Below are positions 16,780 through 26,104 of a stretch of 64,000 bases of DNA, piece after piece; the stretch's first letter is position 1; the number at the start of each line of letters is the position of its first letter. The position numbers were made by a program, and so were the translations under genes. Below the pieces are notes generated by a model, which was given only the letters and a program-made list of their open reading frames with translations, did not search any database and was not told the origin of the DNA. This DNA comes from CAIWHR01 sp963726765. GTDB taxonomy: Bacteria; Pseudomonadota; Gammaproteobacteria; Burkholderiales; Casimicrobiaceae. Where the stretch lies: positions 1-64,000 of the forward strand of contig CAVSDH010000015.1 in assembly GCA_963726765.1 (NCBI GenBank). The letters are read 5' to 3'.

Positions 16780-18080
16780 AAGGGTCGGTGACCGGACTCG
16801 CAGTTGCCTGCGCACTCGCAGCGGGCCTCGCGGGCGCGCAGTCGATGTTTCGCGGCGACGCCGCGCATTCGGGCGCCTATCGAAGCGACGGCCCGCGCCA
16901 GTTCCATCGAGTCAAGTGGAAATTTCCGACAGGCGACCGAATAGTCTCGTCGCCGGTCTTTGCGGACAACGTCATCTATTTCGGCGGCGACGATGGAAAC
17001 GTCTACGCGGTCGACGCAGTCACTGGCCGCCAGATCTGGAAGCACAGGACGGGCGGCCCCGTGCCTTCGACGCCGGCAATCTCCGGCGGATTGGTCTACG
17101 TCGGCAGCTACGACGGAAAATTCTACGCGCTCGATGCCCGCACCGGGACGACGCGCTGGAAGTTCACGACCGCGGGCGAGCGTCGATTCGAGGCGAGGGG
17201 CCTGCACGGGATGCAGCCGAAACACCAGACCATTGCCGACCCCTTCGACGTTTTCCTGTCGAGTCCCGTCGTGGCGGACGGCGCCGTGTATTTCGGCAGC
17301 GGCGACGGCAACGTCTACGCGCTCGACGCGGCCTCCGGCGACCTGCGCTGGAAATTCCGGACCGGCGACGTCGTGCACGCCTCGCCGGCGTACGCGGACG
17401 GTGTTCTCTATTTTGGAAGCTGGGACAGCTACTTCTACGCGGTGGACGCCGTGACCGGGAAGGAGAAATGGCGTTTTCACGGCGGGGAGGATCCCGTCAT
17501 CCACAATCAGATCGGGTTCCAATCGTCGCCGGCAGTAGCGAACGGCGTCGTGTACACGGGCTGCCGCGACTCCAATCTCTACGCGCTCGACACGGCAACG
17601 GGCAAGGAGCTGTGGCGCTTCAACAATGCGGGAAGCTGGGTGATCAGCTCACCTGCCGTGTCCGGGGGCAAGGTGATATTCGGCACGTCGGATTCCAGCC
17701 TCTACCACGTGCTCGATGCGGCAAGCGGCAAGCCGATCCTGGAGCAAACGGGCAAGGCGTACGTGTTCTCGTCGCCGTCGGTGGCGGGAAGCGTGGTCTT
17801 CGTCGGCGTGCTCAACGGAACGCTCGAAGCGCGCGATCTCCGCGGCGGCGAGCTGCTGTGGAAGTTCGAGACCGATGCATCGAAACAAAATGCCGGCTGG
17901 GCGCTGACCTCCGACGGCCGGTTCAACGCCCCGATGCTGTTCACGTCGAGCTGGCGCGAAGCGCCGCTGGTCGCGACGGCGCGGCAGTTCGGCGTCGGGT
18001 CGATCTTCTCCTCGCCGCTCATCGTCGACGGCATCGTCTATTTCGGCAGCACGGACGGCAACCTCTACGCGCTGGAGTGA
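16776..18080 (+). CDS. PQQ-like beta-propeller repeat protein, exported
   Basis: 434-aa protein with a signal peptide (cleavage near GLAGAQS) and at least six to seven tandem repeats of the form SSPVFADNVIYFGGDDGNVYAVDAVTGR. These fold as a PQQ-dehydrogenase/BamB-like beta propeller. No dehydrogenase catalytic or quinone-ligand residues could be assigned, so it is more likely a binding or scaffold propeller in the periplasm. ATG 16776 overlaps the TGA of the preceding gene. The frame stays open upstream only because of the frameshift in that gene, so the start is not further upstream. Convergent with anmK. Confidence 0.85.
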   Translation: MKGSVTGLAVACALAAGLAGAQSMFRGDAAHSGAYRSDGPRQFHRVKWKFPTGDRIVSSPVFADNVIYFGGDDGNVYAVDAVTGRQIWKHRTGGPVPSTPAISGGLVYVGSYDGKFYALDARTGTTRWKFTTAGERRFEARGLHGMQPKHQTIADPFDVFLSSPVVADGAVYFGSGDGNVYALDAASGDLRWKFRTGDVVHASPAYADGVLYFGSWDSYFYAVDAVTGKEKWRFHGGEDPVIHNQIGFQSSPAVANGVVYTGCRDSNLYALDTATGKELWRFNNAGSWVISSPAVSGGKVIFGTSDSSLYHVLDAASGKPILEQTGKAYVFSSPSVAGSVVFVGVLNGTLEARDLRGGELLWKFETDASKQNAGWALTSDGRFNAPMLFTSSWREAPLVATARQFGVGSIFSSPLIVDGIVYFGSTDGNLYALE

Positions 18081-18111
18081 CGCGCCTGCCGCGCTGCCGC
18101 CGGAAGCCTTG

Positions 18112-19224
18112 CTACCGCGGGTAGACGGCACCCAGGACGCGGGGTCCCCGCGCACCGGTCACGGCCGGGAGGTTTCCCGGGCGCCCCGCGATCGTTTCAC
18201 GTGCGAGCCATGCAAATGCGAGCGCTTCGACCTGGTCGACGGGAACGCCGAGCGCCGTCGTAGGGGAAACGATGCGCGGCGCAAGGCGACGCGAAAGTTC
18301 CTCCATGATCGCCGAATTGCGTGCGCCGCCGCCGCACACGTACACCTCCATGGCATCCGGGCACTCGCAGGTCACCGCGTTGGCAATCGACGTCGCCGTC
18401 AGCGCGACGAGCGTGGCTTGCACGTCTGCGGGTTCCACGACGCGGCCCGCGAGCGCACGGTCGAGCCAACGCGCATCGAAGAGGTCGCGTCCGGTGCTCT
18501 TCGGCGGCGGCAGCGCGAAGTACGGCTCTGTCGCAAACGTTGCAAGCAGGCCGGCGTCGACGGCGCCCGTGCGCGCCCACGCGCCGTCGCGATCGAAAAC
18601 CCCGCCTCGATGCTTCGCGTGCCAGAGATCGAGCAGGACGTTCCCGGGCCCGGTATCGAACCCGCGGACGTCGCCATTCGACGGAAGATCCGAAAGGTTG
18701 GCAATGCCGCCGATGTTGACGATGATGCGATGCACGCTCCCGCCAAAGACCGCCTCATGGAACGCGGGGACCAGCGGCGCGCCCTGGCCGCCCGCGGCAA
18801 TGTCGCGCGAACGGAAATCCGCCACCACGGTCATGTAGGCATGCTCCGCCACCCGGGCCGGATTGTTGATCTGCAGCGTCCAGCCCTCCTGCGGGCGATG
18901 CCGCACGGTCTGACCGTGAATGCCGGCGGCGATGACGTCGTGCGCCTTCACGTTTGCGACCATGCACACGCTGCGCAGTGCGTGAACGTAGAGATCGGCC
19001 AGCGTGTTTGCGGCACGCGCCGCACGCACGATTTCGTCCTCTGCCGCCGATTGCAGCGCGAGCAGCGCGCTGCGAAGCCCGGTGGGAAATTCGATGTGCG
19101 TGGCCGCCATCGGCGTGCACGCCGCAGCGCCCGGCGAGAAGTCGGCAAGCACGGCGTCGATGCCGTCGAGGCTCGTCCCCGACATCACGCCCGCGTAGAT
19201 TTCGCGGCGCACCGGAGATGTCAC
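18112..19224 (-). CDS. anmK: Anhydro-N-acetylmuramic acid kinase
   Basis: Recycles murein: phosphorylates and opens 1,6-anhydro-MurNAc to MurNAc-6-phosphate. 370 aa, normal length. Motifs: YAGVMSGTSLDGIDAVL at the N-terminus, the catalytic-Asp region DFRSRDIAAGGQGAPLVPAFH, NIGGIANLS, GFDTGPGN and the ATP-site CGGGARN. It starts 14 bp after the M23 peptidase gene on the same strand, so a peptidoglycan turnover operon is likely. Confidence 0.95.
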   Translation of the reverse strand: MTSPVRREIYAGVMSGTSLDGIDAVLADFSPGAAACTPMAATHIEFPTGLRSALLALQSAAEDEIVRAARAANTLADLYVHALRSVCMVANVKAHDVIAAGIHGQTVRHRPQEGWTLQINNPARVAEHAYMTVVADFRSRDIAAGGQGAPLVPAFHEAVFGGSVHRIIVNIGGIANLSDLPSNGDVRGFDTGPGNVLLDLWHAKHRGGVFDRDGAWARTGAVDAGLLATFATEPYFALPPPKSTGRDLFDARWLDRALAGRVVEPADVQATLVALTATSIANAVTCECPDAMEVYVCGGGARNSAIMEELSRRLAPRIVSPTTALGVPVDQVEALAFAWLARETIAGRPGNLPAVTGARGPRVLGAVYPR

Positions 19225-19238
19225 GCGTCGGACAACGC

Positions 19239-20584
19239 CTAGTCGCCGGACGCGAACGAAACGCCGGCGAAACGGCGGGCCAGCGCGAGCTGCGCGGTGG
19301 CGGGCTCGATCCGGGCCACGAACGCCGGCCGGCGCGCTGCCGGAAGCGGATCACCGCCTGGCAACGCCGCCAGGGTAAGCGGGTCACGCTGCACGCCGGC
19401 GACGCGAAATTCGTAGTGCAGGTGCGGCCCGGTCGCCCAGCCCGTCTGACCGACATAGCCGATGACCTCGCCCTGGGTTACGCGCGAACCGATTGCGCAC
19501 ACGGGGAGCGATCCGGGAGAGATGGCCATAGAGCGTCGAGAACGCTCCCCGATGTTCCAGGACGACCGCGTTGCCGTACCCGCCCTGCCACCCCGCATAG
19601 GTCACCTTTCCGTTGCCCGTCGCACGCACCGGCGTGCCGGTCGGTGCCGCGTAATCGACACCGCGATGGGCGCGCCATGTCTGCAGGATCGGGTGAAAGC
19701 GCGCGCTCGAAAATCCCGACGTGACGCGAGAAAATTCCATCGGCGAACGCAGGAATGCCCGGCGCAGCGCGGTGCCGTCCGCCGCGTAATAGTTCTCGCC
19801 GCCGTCGGCATCGCGGAACAGGTACGCCTCGTGGGTCGTTCCGCGGTTGTCGAATTCGGCCGCGACGATCCGCCCGGGGCCCATGGGCTCGCCGTCGACG
19901 TAGCGCATTTCGTAGACGACGGCGAAGCGGTCGCCGCGCTGCAGATCCTTGAAGAAATCGATGTCGGCGGCGAACACATCCGCAAGCTGCAGGGTCACGG
20001 CGTCGGGCAATCCGGCGGCGTCGGCGGCGGCGAAAAGCGACGAACGGATCTCGCCCGCCGCCATGCTCCACCGCAACTCCACCGGAGCCGGTGCGGACGT
20101 CGCTGCCAGCTGGTCGCCGTTGCGTGCGATCGTGAGCATGTCGCCGCTGCCGGTGAGAAATCGAAGCTCGAGCAGCAACTCCGTTGCCGTCGGTCTCGAC
20201 CCGCAGCGTCCGGCCGGGTCGCAGCTGATAGAGCGGCCGCGCTGCCGGATCGGTGCGCAGAAATGCGAGCGCCGCCGGATCGTCGACGCCGAGCCGCGAC
20301 AACACGTTGCCGATCGTGTCCCCGCGCTCGATCCGGCCCTCCCGCGGAATGCTCAGCGCGGCGCCGGTTTCGAGCAGCGCGAGTTCCGGCAACGGCAGCG
20401 GGCGAACGACCATCGCCGACTGCGGCGGCGGAAGCGTCGTCCCCGGTGCGAGCGCGAATGCCGCGACGCCGCAGAGCGCGAGAATCGCCACGGCAATTGA
20501 TCGCGTCAGCCCGATCGCATGCGCGTACCGGGCCACGGTACCACGTGCGCTTTGCGCTAGAATTCGCCTTTCGTGCGCATTCAT
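19239..20584 (-). CDS. M23-family murein endopeptidase (OapA/MepM-like); two frameshifts
   Basis: Read through two single-base insertions (near 20185 and 19523) this is a roughly 447-aa membrane-anchored zinc peptidase. It has an N-terminal transmembrane segment (SIAVAILALCGVAAFAL), an OapA/LysM-like region (RIERGDTIGNVLSRLGV) and an M23 domain with RFHPILQTWRAHRGVDYAAPTGTPVRA (zinc His and Asp), LYGHLS and GPHLHYEFR. It cuts peptide cross-links to open the murein mesh. Start ATG 20584 is divergent from tyrS; anmK follows. All zinc-site motifs survive, so sequencing error is more likely than decay. Confidence 0.82.
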
Positions 20585-20644
20585 GGTTCGGAAGGATTGC
20601 GGGCGAAGCAGAGATTCTACCGCAGCCCCCGTTTCCCCTCCGCG

Positions 20645-21847
20645 ATGTCCTTCGACCTCCAACACCAGCTCGCCGTGTTCAAGCGCGGCGCCGACGAATT
20701 GCTCGTCGAAAGCGAGCTCGCGGAGAAACTGAAGCGCGGCAGGCCGCTCCGGATCAAGGAGGGATTCGATCCGACGCGGCCCGACCTGCACATCGGCCAC
20801 ACGGTTCAGTTCAACAAGCTGCGCCAGCTGCAGGATCTTGGCCATCACATCATCTTCCTGATCGGCGATTTCACCGGGCTCATCGGCGACCCGACCGGCC
20901 GCAACGTGACCCGCCCGGCGCTCTCGCCAGAGGAAATCGCCGCCAACGCAAAGACGTACACCGACCAGGTGTTTCTCATCCTCGACCGCGAGAAGACCGA
21001 GGTCGCCTTCAACTCGCAGTGGCTGTCGCCGCTCGGTGCCGACGGGATGATACGGCTCGCGGCGAAATACACGGTCGCGCGCATGCTGGAGCGCGACGAT
21101 TTCGCCAAGCGGTACCAGGGCGGCCAGCCCATCGCGATCCACGAGTTCCTGTACCCGCTCGCGCAGGGCTACGACTCGGTTGCGCTCAAGGCGGACGTGG
21201 AGCTCGGCGGCACGGACCAGAAATTCAACCTGCTGGTGGGCCGCGAGCTGCAGCGCCACTACGGGCAGGAGCCGCAGTGCATCCTGACATTGCCGCTGCT
21301 CGAGGGTCTCGACGGCGTCAACAAGATGTCGAAATCGCTCGACAACTACGTCGGGATCACGGAACCGCCCAACGACATGTTCGGCAAGCTGATGTCGATT
21401 TCGGACGACCTGATGTGGCGGTACTACGAGCTGCTGTCGTTCCGGGCGCAGGACGACATCGCGAAGCTCCGGCGCGAATGCGCGGAGGGGCGAAATCCGC
21501 GCGACGCGAAGGTTGCGCTGGCGCAGGAAATCGTCGCGCGCTTCCATTCGCATGCCGCCGCGGAGCACGCGCTCGCCGAATTCGATTCGCGTTTCCGGCA
21601 GGGCGCGTTGCCCGAGGACATTCCCGAGGTGACGTTGCGCACGGCGGACGCGGGGATTCCCATTGCGCAGCTCGCCAAGCAGGCCGGGATTGTCGAGTCG
21701 ACGTCCGAAGCGCTGCGCCTCATCGCTCAGCGCGGGCTCAAGGTCGACGGCGACGTCGTGGAGGACAGGGCGCTGGTGATCGCCGCCGGCAGCACGATTG
21801 TCGTCCAGGCCGGGAAGCGGAGGTTCGCGCGAGTAACGGTCCTTTGA
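20645..21847 (+). CDS. tyrS: Tyrosyl-tRNA synthetase
   Basis: Class I aminoacyl-tRNA synthetase charging tRNA-Tyr. 400 aa with the HIGH motif as HIGH in DLHIGHTVQ, the KMSKS motif in NKMSKSLDN, and a C-terminal S4 RNA-binding domain (GIVESTSEALRLIAQRGLKVDG). ATG 20645 gives the family N-terminus. A candidate -10 TAGAAT (20558-20563) lies upstream. Converges with soxB, stop to stop, with 9 bp between. Confidence 0.95.
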   Translation: MSFDLQHQLAVFKRGADELLVESELAEKLKRGRPLRIKEGFDPTRPDLHIGHTVQFNKLRQLQDLGHHIIFLIGDFTGLIGDPTGRNVTRPALSPEEIAANAKTYTDQVFLILDREKTEVAFNSQWLSPLGADGMIRLAAKYTVARMLERDDFAKRYQGGQPIAIHEFLYPLAQGYDSVALKADVELGGTDQKFNLLVGRELQRHYGQEPQCILTLPLLEGLDGVNKMSKSLDNYVGITEPPNDMFGKLMSISDDLMWRYYELLSFRAQDDIAKLRRECAEGRNPRDAKVALAQEIVARFHSHAAAEHALAEFDSRFRQGALPEDIPEVTLRTADAGIPIAQLAKQAGIVESTSEALRLIAQRGLKVDGDVVEDRALVIAAGSTIVVQAGKRRFARVTVL

Positions 21848-21856
21848 CCCGCCGCG

Positions 21857-23578
21857 TCACGCCATTCCCGGATTGCCGCCGACGCCTTCGATTTTCGGGA
21901 CGTTGAGCGCGAGTGGCGGAACGACTTTTCTTGCGCGCAGGTATCGCGACATCAGGTCCCATACCGGCTCGCCCCCTGCGGCTCGCGCGTCGTCCCCCAC
22001 CGGCGCCCATCCGGCGACCTTGTATTTCTTCGCCGCGTCCAGCGGTTTGCCGCGGAGCGACATGCTCGTGATGCGGTGCCCCATGGCGGCGTTCGGGTCG
22101 ATCGCGTAGCGAAGCCCACCCACGCGCACCATGTCTCCACCCTGCTGATAGTACGGATCCGGATTGAAAAGGTTGTCTGCGACGTCCTCGAGGATCGTCC
22201 TCACCATTTCGCCGGTCATCTCGTTCACCGTGACGTACGGATACGTGATCGCGGTCTGATCCATCAGGTGCTCGAACGTGATCGCATCGCCCGGCAGCAG
22301 CGTCGTGCCCCAGCGAAATCCGGGCGAGAACGCGATCTCGGCGTTCCTTTCCGCCATCAGGCCGTCGAGGATCAGCTGGTCGACCGTCCCGTTGAAGCTG
22401 CCACGGCGATACAGCAGGCCTTCGGTGACGGCAAGCTTCTCGCCGAGCCTCGCGGCATACGGCGCGCGCACCTTGCGTATCAGCTCGTCCATCGCAGGAT
22501 CGGGCGGCAGCAGCGCGCTGAACACCGGCAGCAGGCGATAGCGATAGTCGGCGACCTTGCCGCTCCTGACGTCGAGATCGAGCACGGCGAGGAACTTGCC
22601 GTTGCTTCCGGCGTTGGTCACGAGCGTCCTGCCGCCGGCATTGGCGACCAGAGACGGCTGCGGCACGCCATCGTGCGTGTGGCCGCCAAGGATCGCGTCG
22701 ATTCCCGTCACGCGCGAGGCGAGCTTGAGGTCGACGTCCATGCCGTTGTGCGACAGCAGGACGACGACCTCCGCCCCCTTCGCACGCGCGTCGTCGACGG
22801 TCTTCTGCAGGTCGCCTTCGCGGATGCCGAAAGTCCAGTCGGCCACGAAGTAGCGCGGATTCGCAATCGGCGTGTACGGAAACGCCTGGCCGATGATCGC
22901 GACCGGGACACCGCCGACCTTGCGCATAGCGTACGAGGGAAAAACCGGATCGCCGAAATCGGCGGTCTTCACGTTCTGCGCGACGAATTCGATTCGCCCG
23001 GCGAAATCCCTGTCGACGATCTCCTTGACACGATCGGCACCGTACGTGAATTCCCAGTGGCCGGTCGTGATGTCCACGCCGAGGAGCTTCTGCGCGTCGA
23101 CCATGTCCTGCCCCCGGCTCCACAGCGACGTCGCGGAACCCTGCCAGGTGTCGCCGCCGTCGAGCAGCAGCGCATCGGGACGAACGGCCTTCAGCTTCCT
23201 GACCAGCGTGGCGAGATGCGCGAAGCCGCCGAGGCGTCCGTAGGCTCTCGCCGCCTGCGCGAAGTCGAGATACGTGAATGCGTGCGCATCGCGCGACCCC
23301 GCCTTGATCGCAAAGTGGCGGAGCAGGGATTCGCCGACGAGGTGCGGCGGCCTTCCTCGCGCAGCGCCCACCCCCAGATTGACGCTCGGCTCGCGGAAGT
23401 GGACCGGCTGGAGTTGCGCGTGGCAATCGGTGAAATGCAGCAGGCGCACGTTGCCGAAGGGTACGACGGAATCGTAGAAGGCGGCGCCCGCCGACAGGTC
23501 GAGCGCGGCGCGGCTGTCGACCGGAAGACCTGCGGCGGCGGCGGCCGCGACGGCATGGAGGAATTCGCGGCGGTTCAC
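21857..23578 (-). CDS. soxB: Thiosulfohydrolase SoxB
   Basis: Dimanganese hydrolase of the Sox system that releases sulfate from SoxY-bound sulfur. 573 aa, usual length. N-terminal Tat-type leader (MNRREFLHAVAAAAAAG), metallophosphatase motifs HFTDCHAQL, LLDGGDTWQGS, SHNGMD and GGHTHDGVP, and the 5'-nucleotidase-like C-terminal domain. The start is GTG with GCGAAGG upstream. It is the last gene of soxYZAXB. Confidence 0.95.
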   Translation of the reverse strand: MNRREFLHAVAAAAAAGLPVDSRAALDLSAGAAFYDSVVPFGNVRLLHFTDCHAQLQPVHFREPSVNLGVGAARGRPPHLVGESLLRHFAIKAGSRDAHAFTYLDFAQAARAYGRLGGFAHLATLVRKLKAVRPDALLLDGGDTWQGSATSLWSRGQDMVDAQKLLGVDITTGHWEFTYGADRVKEIVDRDFAGRIEFVAQNVKTADFGDPVFPSYAMRKVGGVPVAIIGQAFPYTPIANPRYFVADWTFGIREGDLQKTVDDARAKGAEVVVLLSHNGMDVDLKLASRVTGIDAILGGHTHDGVPQPSLVANAGGRTLVTNAGSNGKFLAVLDLDVRSGKVADYRYRLLPVFSALLPPDPAMDELIRKVRAPYAARLGEKLAVTEGLLYRRGSFNGTVDQLILDGLMAERNAEIAFSPGFRWGTTLLPGDAITFEHLMDQTAITYPYVTVNEMTGEMVRTILEDVADNLFNPDPYYQQGGDMVRVGGLRYAIDPNAAMGHRITSMSLRGKPLDAAKKYKVAGWAPVGDDARAAGGEPVWDLMSRYLRARKVVPPLALNVPKIEGVGGNPGMA

Positions 23579-23600
23579 CCTTCGCTCGCCGCAGGCAGAT

Positions 23601-24239
23601 CTATTTGTTGACCGGCGATTCGGGATCGACGAGCAGGGCGACGACGTCCTTGATCTGCGCTTCGGTCAGGATGCCCTTGTGGCCAAAGCGCGGCATGTTG
23701 GTGCAGGCGCTGTACGCTTCCGCGTTCCAGACCTTGCCGTAAGCGTACTTGCGCGTTTCGTCGGTGTAGCCGCGGAGCTTGCCGAACTGGTAGAGCGAAG
23801 GGCCGATCGTCCCGAACGACAGTTCCTGCGGGGTGAGCTGATGGCACGCGTAGCAGTTGGCACCCGCCGCCACCTTCGGATCGTCGGAGTACTGCATGCC
23901 GCGGCCCTCCTGCGCGATCTTTTCCCCGTTTCTCCAGTCGCCGACATACTTGCCGTCGGCGGGCCAGCGGATCGACTCGAGGTTTTCCTTTTCGATGCGG
24001 GTCGCGACGTCCTTCGGGACCACCGCTCCCGCGGGCAGGCTGCAGGCTTCCTGCGTGTCGTCCTGCACGAGGCGATCGAGCTTCGCCTGACCCTGCTCGC
24101 GGAACGACGACTTCAGCGTCGCCGCTGCCTTGGCGGCGACCTCGGCATCGGTGGGCGCCGTCGCGCAGCCGTGAAGCACGGCCGGCAGCGCAAGCGCGGC
24201 GACAAGGGCGAGCGGCAGCAAGTGACGCGACATGGCCAT
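23601..24239 (-). CDS. soxX: Sulfur oxidation c-type cytochrome SoxX
   Basis: Small cytochrome c subunit of the SoxAX complex, which links thiosulfate to SoxY. About 212 aa. The haem site is CYACHQL, with a distal methionine in TNMPRFGHKG. The N-terminal segment ends LPAVLHGCATAP, which could be a lipobox, so it may be a lipoprotein. Two ATGs (24239 and 24233) follow a GAAGGAAGG ribosome site; either may be used. It sits 8 bp after soxA and 22 bp before soxB. Confidence 0.92.
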   Translation of the reverse strand: MAMSRHLLPLALVAALALPAVLHGCATAPTDAEVAAKAAATLKSSFREQGQAKLDRLVQDDTQEACSLPAGAVVPKDVATRIEKENLESIRWPADGKYVGDWRNGEKIAQEGRGMQYSDDPKVAAGANCYACHQLTPQELSFGTIGPSLYQFGKLRGYTDETRKYAYGKVWNAEAYSACTNMPRFGHKGILTEAQIKDVVALLVDPESPVNK

Positions 24240-24247
24240 GCCTTCCT

Positions 24248-25062
24248 TCAGCGCTTGATCGCCGGCGCGTCGAACGCTGCACCGTTGGCATTGCGGGCAA
24301 GGAACATCGTCAGCGCGATCGACGCGTCGGAGGTGAACACGAGCTCGGGAAAGCGCTGCTGGCGAAAGCAATCGTTGAGCCGCCACTGGAACGAGCGGAG
24401 CTCGCCCTGCGACACGCGATACGCCGGCCAGGTGGTGTAGGCCTTGCGTGCTCCTTCGGCGCTCGTGAGGTTGGGCAGGTCCTGCAGGCGGATGCGCTTG
24501 CCGTTCTCGCCATGGCACGTCGCGCAGGCGAAATCGTGCGTGCCCCCGCGGAAATAGAACATCTTCTCGCCGAGCCGGTAGGCTTCCCGCTCCTGCGGAT
24601 TCGAGAGCGACACGTTCATCTTCACGCCCTTCGACTCCGACGTCACGTACGCGACGAGGGCCTCCATGTCGGACTTTCGGTCGGGCCCGCCGAACGGGCC
24701 CTTCTTCGCGTCGGCCTCGGTGAATCCCTGCAGGTGTGACCATGCACCAGACGATCCGCGTCTCGAGATCCTGCACGCGATCGGCATCGGCGAAGTATTT
24801 CGGCAATTGCGCGTACGCACCCTTGACCACACCGGCGCCCAGCCCCAGGTCGCAGCGCGCGAGCGACGCGTTCTTCGGGCCGCGCGGCTGCTTTCCAGAG
24901 GCCTTCGCCGCGCGCTTCCCACAACTCGGCGGGATTGCCGTCCTGAAGCGCGGCACGGTATTTCGCAATTTCGTCGACGGCGCTTCCCTGCCCGAACGCC
25001 GCGCCGGCGAGCAACGCCATCGGCAGCGCCCCGCACGCCATCCACCGTCGTCTCGCTCGCAT
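24248..25062 (-). CDS. soxA: L-cysteine S-thiosulfotransferase subunit SoxA; two frameshifts
   Basis: Dihaem/monohaem c-type cytochrome subunit of SoxAX. The family sequence is spread over three frames. Signal peptide and ELWEARGEGLWK come first. One extra base near 24892 then leads to QPRGPKNASLARCDLGLGAGVVKGAY...VWCMVT. Another near 24737 leads to LQGFTEADAKKG and on to the end. The haem motif CATCH (DFACATCHGENG) and the catalytic-cysteine region (LNDCFRQQRFPEL) are in the last frame. Removing one base at each site restores a typical SoxA of about 270 aa. Confidence 0.88.
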
Positions 25063-25095
25063 CACACCCTCCGCCTCAACGCGCCCGGTGCCCGG

Positions 25096-25407
25096 TCAGC
25101 CGATGACGGCCTCGTCGGTGCGCGTCTCTCCCCGGTTGTCGACCCAGGTGATCTGCACCTTCTCGCCCTTGGCGCCGCCCTTGAACTTGAAGGCGAGGAA
25201 CGGATTCTTGGCGATCGCGGTTCCCCACTGCGCGGACAGCACGGTCCTGCCCCCGTGCGATGCCGTTATGCTCTGGATGAACCAGGCGGGAATGGTCTTG
25301 CCCTGCGCGTCCTTGCGCTGTCCCGTCTCCATTTCGTGGCTGATGATCGTCTTGACTTCGGTCGAGTCGCCCATCACGGTCGCCCGGATCTTCATCGGAT
25401 CTGCCAT
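25096..25407 (-). CDS. soxZ: Thiosulfate oxidation carrier complex protein SoxZ
   Basis: 103-aa Ig-fold partner of SoxY with the family sequence MKIRATVMGDSTEVKTIISHEMETGQ (given only in part) and the C-terminal VQITWVDNRGE. No signal peptide; it is expected to be exported with SoxY, whose Tat leader it shares. Starts 12 bp after soxY. Confidence 0.95.
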   Translation of the reverse strand: MADPMKIRATVMGDSTEVKTIISHEMETGQRKDAQGKTIPAWFIQSITASHGGRTVLSAQWGTAIAKNPFLAFKFKGGAKGEKVQITWVDNRGETRTDEAVIG

Positions 25408-25419
25408 CGCCGTTCCTCC

Positions 25420-25893
25420 TCAGCCGCCGCAGCCACCGAGCGTGACCTTGATTTCCTTCGACGCGACGTAGTACTTGCCGTCCGCCTTGACGAGCGCGTA
25501 GACGTTCGACGTCTGAGCCATCTTCACACGCGTGGAAATCGCGGGATCGGTGCCGGCCGGGATGTCGAAAACGGCCGCCAGCATGTTCGGGTTCTTCTCG
25601 ATCAGGATCGCGATCGCGTCGGTCTTCGGAATCGCGCTCGCGACGCCGATGGGCACGACCGCCCCATTCTCCGCGATGTCCGGCGTCGATACGAAGGAGA
25701 TGTCCTTGCCCGACGCCGGCGTGCCACCGCCGAGCGCCTTCATCGTTTCGTCCATGGTCCTGGCCTCGAACGCGGCCTTGTTCCACGCCTCGGCGAGCGC
25801 GTCTCCGGGTCTCAGCCAGCCCGCAGCCGCGAGAAGCGTGAACAGCGTCACGCCGCCGCCCGACTTCAGCCATTCCCTGCGCGTCGTTCCCAT
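25420..25893 (-). CDS. soxY: Thiosulfate oxidation carrier protein SoxY
   Basis: Periplasmic carrier that holds the sulfur intermediates on a C-terminal cysteine. 157 aa. Tat leader TTRREWLKSGGGVTLFTLL, and the swinging-arm end VTLGGCGG with the substrate-binding Cys. The ATG at 25893 has GAGGAGGAAC upstream. It is the first gene of the operon, so the promoter should lie in the 211-bp gap shared with the divergent dioxygenase gene. Confidence 0.95.
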   Translation of the reverse strand: MGTTRREWLKSGGGVTLFTLLAAAGWLRPGDALAEAWNKAAFEARTMDETMKALGGGTPASGKDISFVSTPDIAENGAVVPIGVASAIPKTDAIAILIEKNPNMLAAVFDIPAGTDPAISTRVKMAQTSNVYALVKADGKYYVASKEIKVTLGGCGG

Positions 25894-26104
25894 TGGCGTT
25901 CCTCCTCGAGGCGGCACCCCTGCTTCGCCGCGGCGCCGCGCGCACTGCCTCATTCTATCCCGGCGAGGCTGTTCGCCGCCACCGGGCCGTCGCGGCCCGC
26001 CCGGGCGGCGACCTATGCGTGACGCATGCGGGCCATCGACTTGTGCGATTCGGCAATGCACGCCCATCATAGCGGAACCTTCCCCGGGTCGCGAAAGGAG
26101 TCGC

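Noticed and set aside
16050..18080. A 676-aa fusion of the exported protein and the beta-propeller
   Set aside because: It arises only from the frameshift near 16160; the propeller has its own ATG and signal peptide at 16776.
23601..24968. A 455-aa soxA-soxX fusion
   Set aside because: Produced by the soxA frameshifts; soxX has its own ribosome site and start.
24739..25062. soxA called as a pseudogene
   Set aside because: Both breaks are single-base insertions of the same type found in essential genes, and haem and catalytic motifs are intact.
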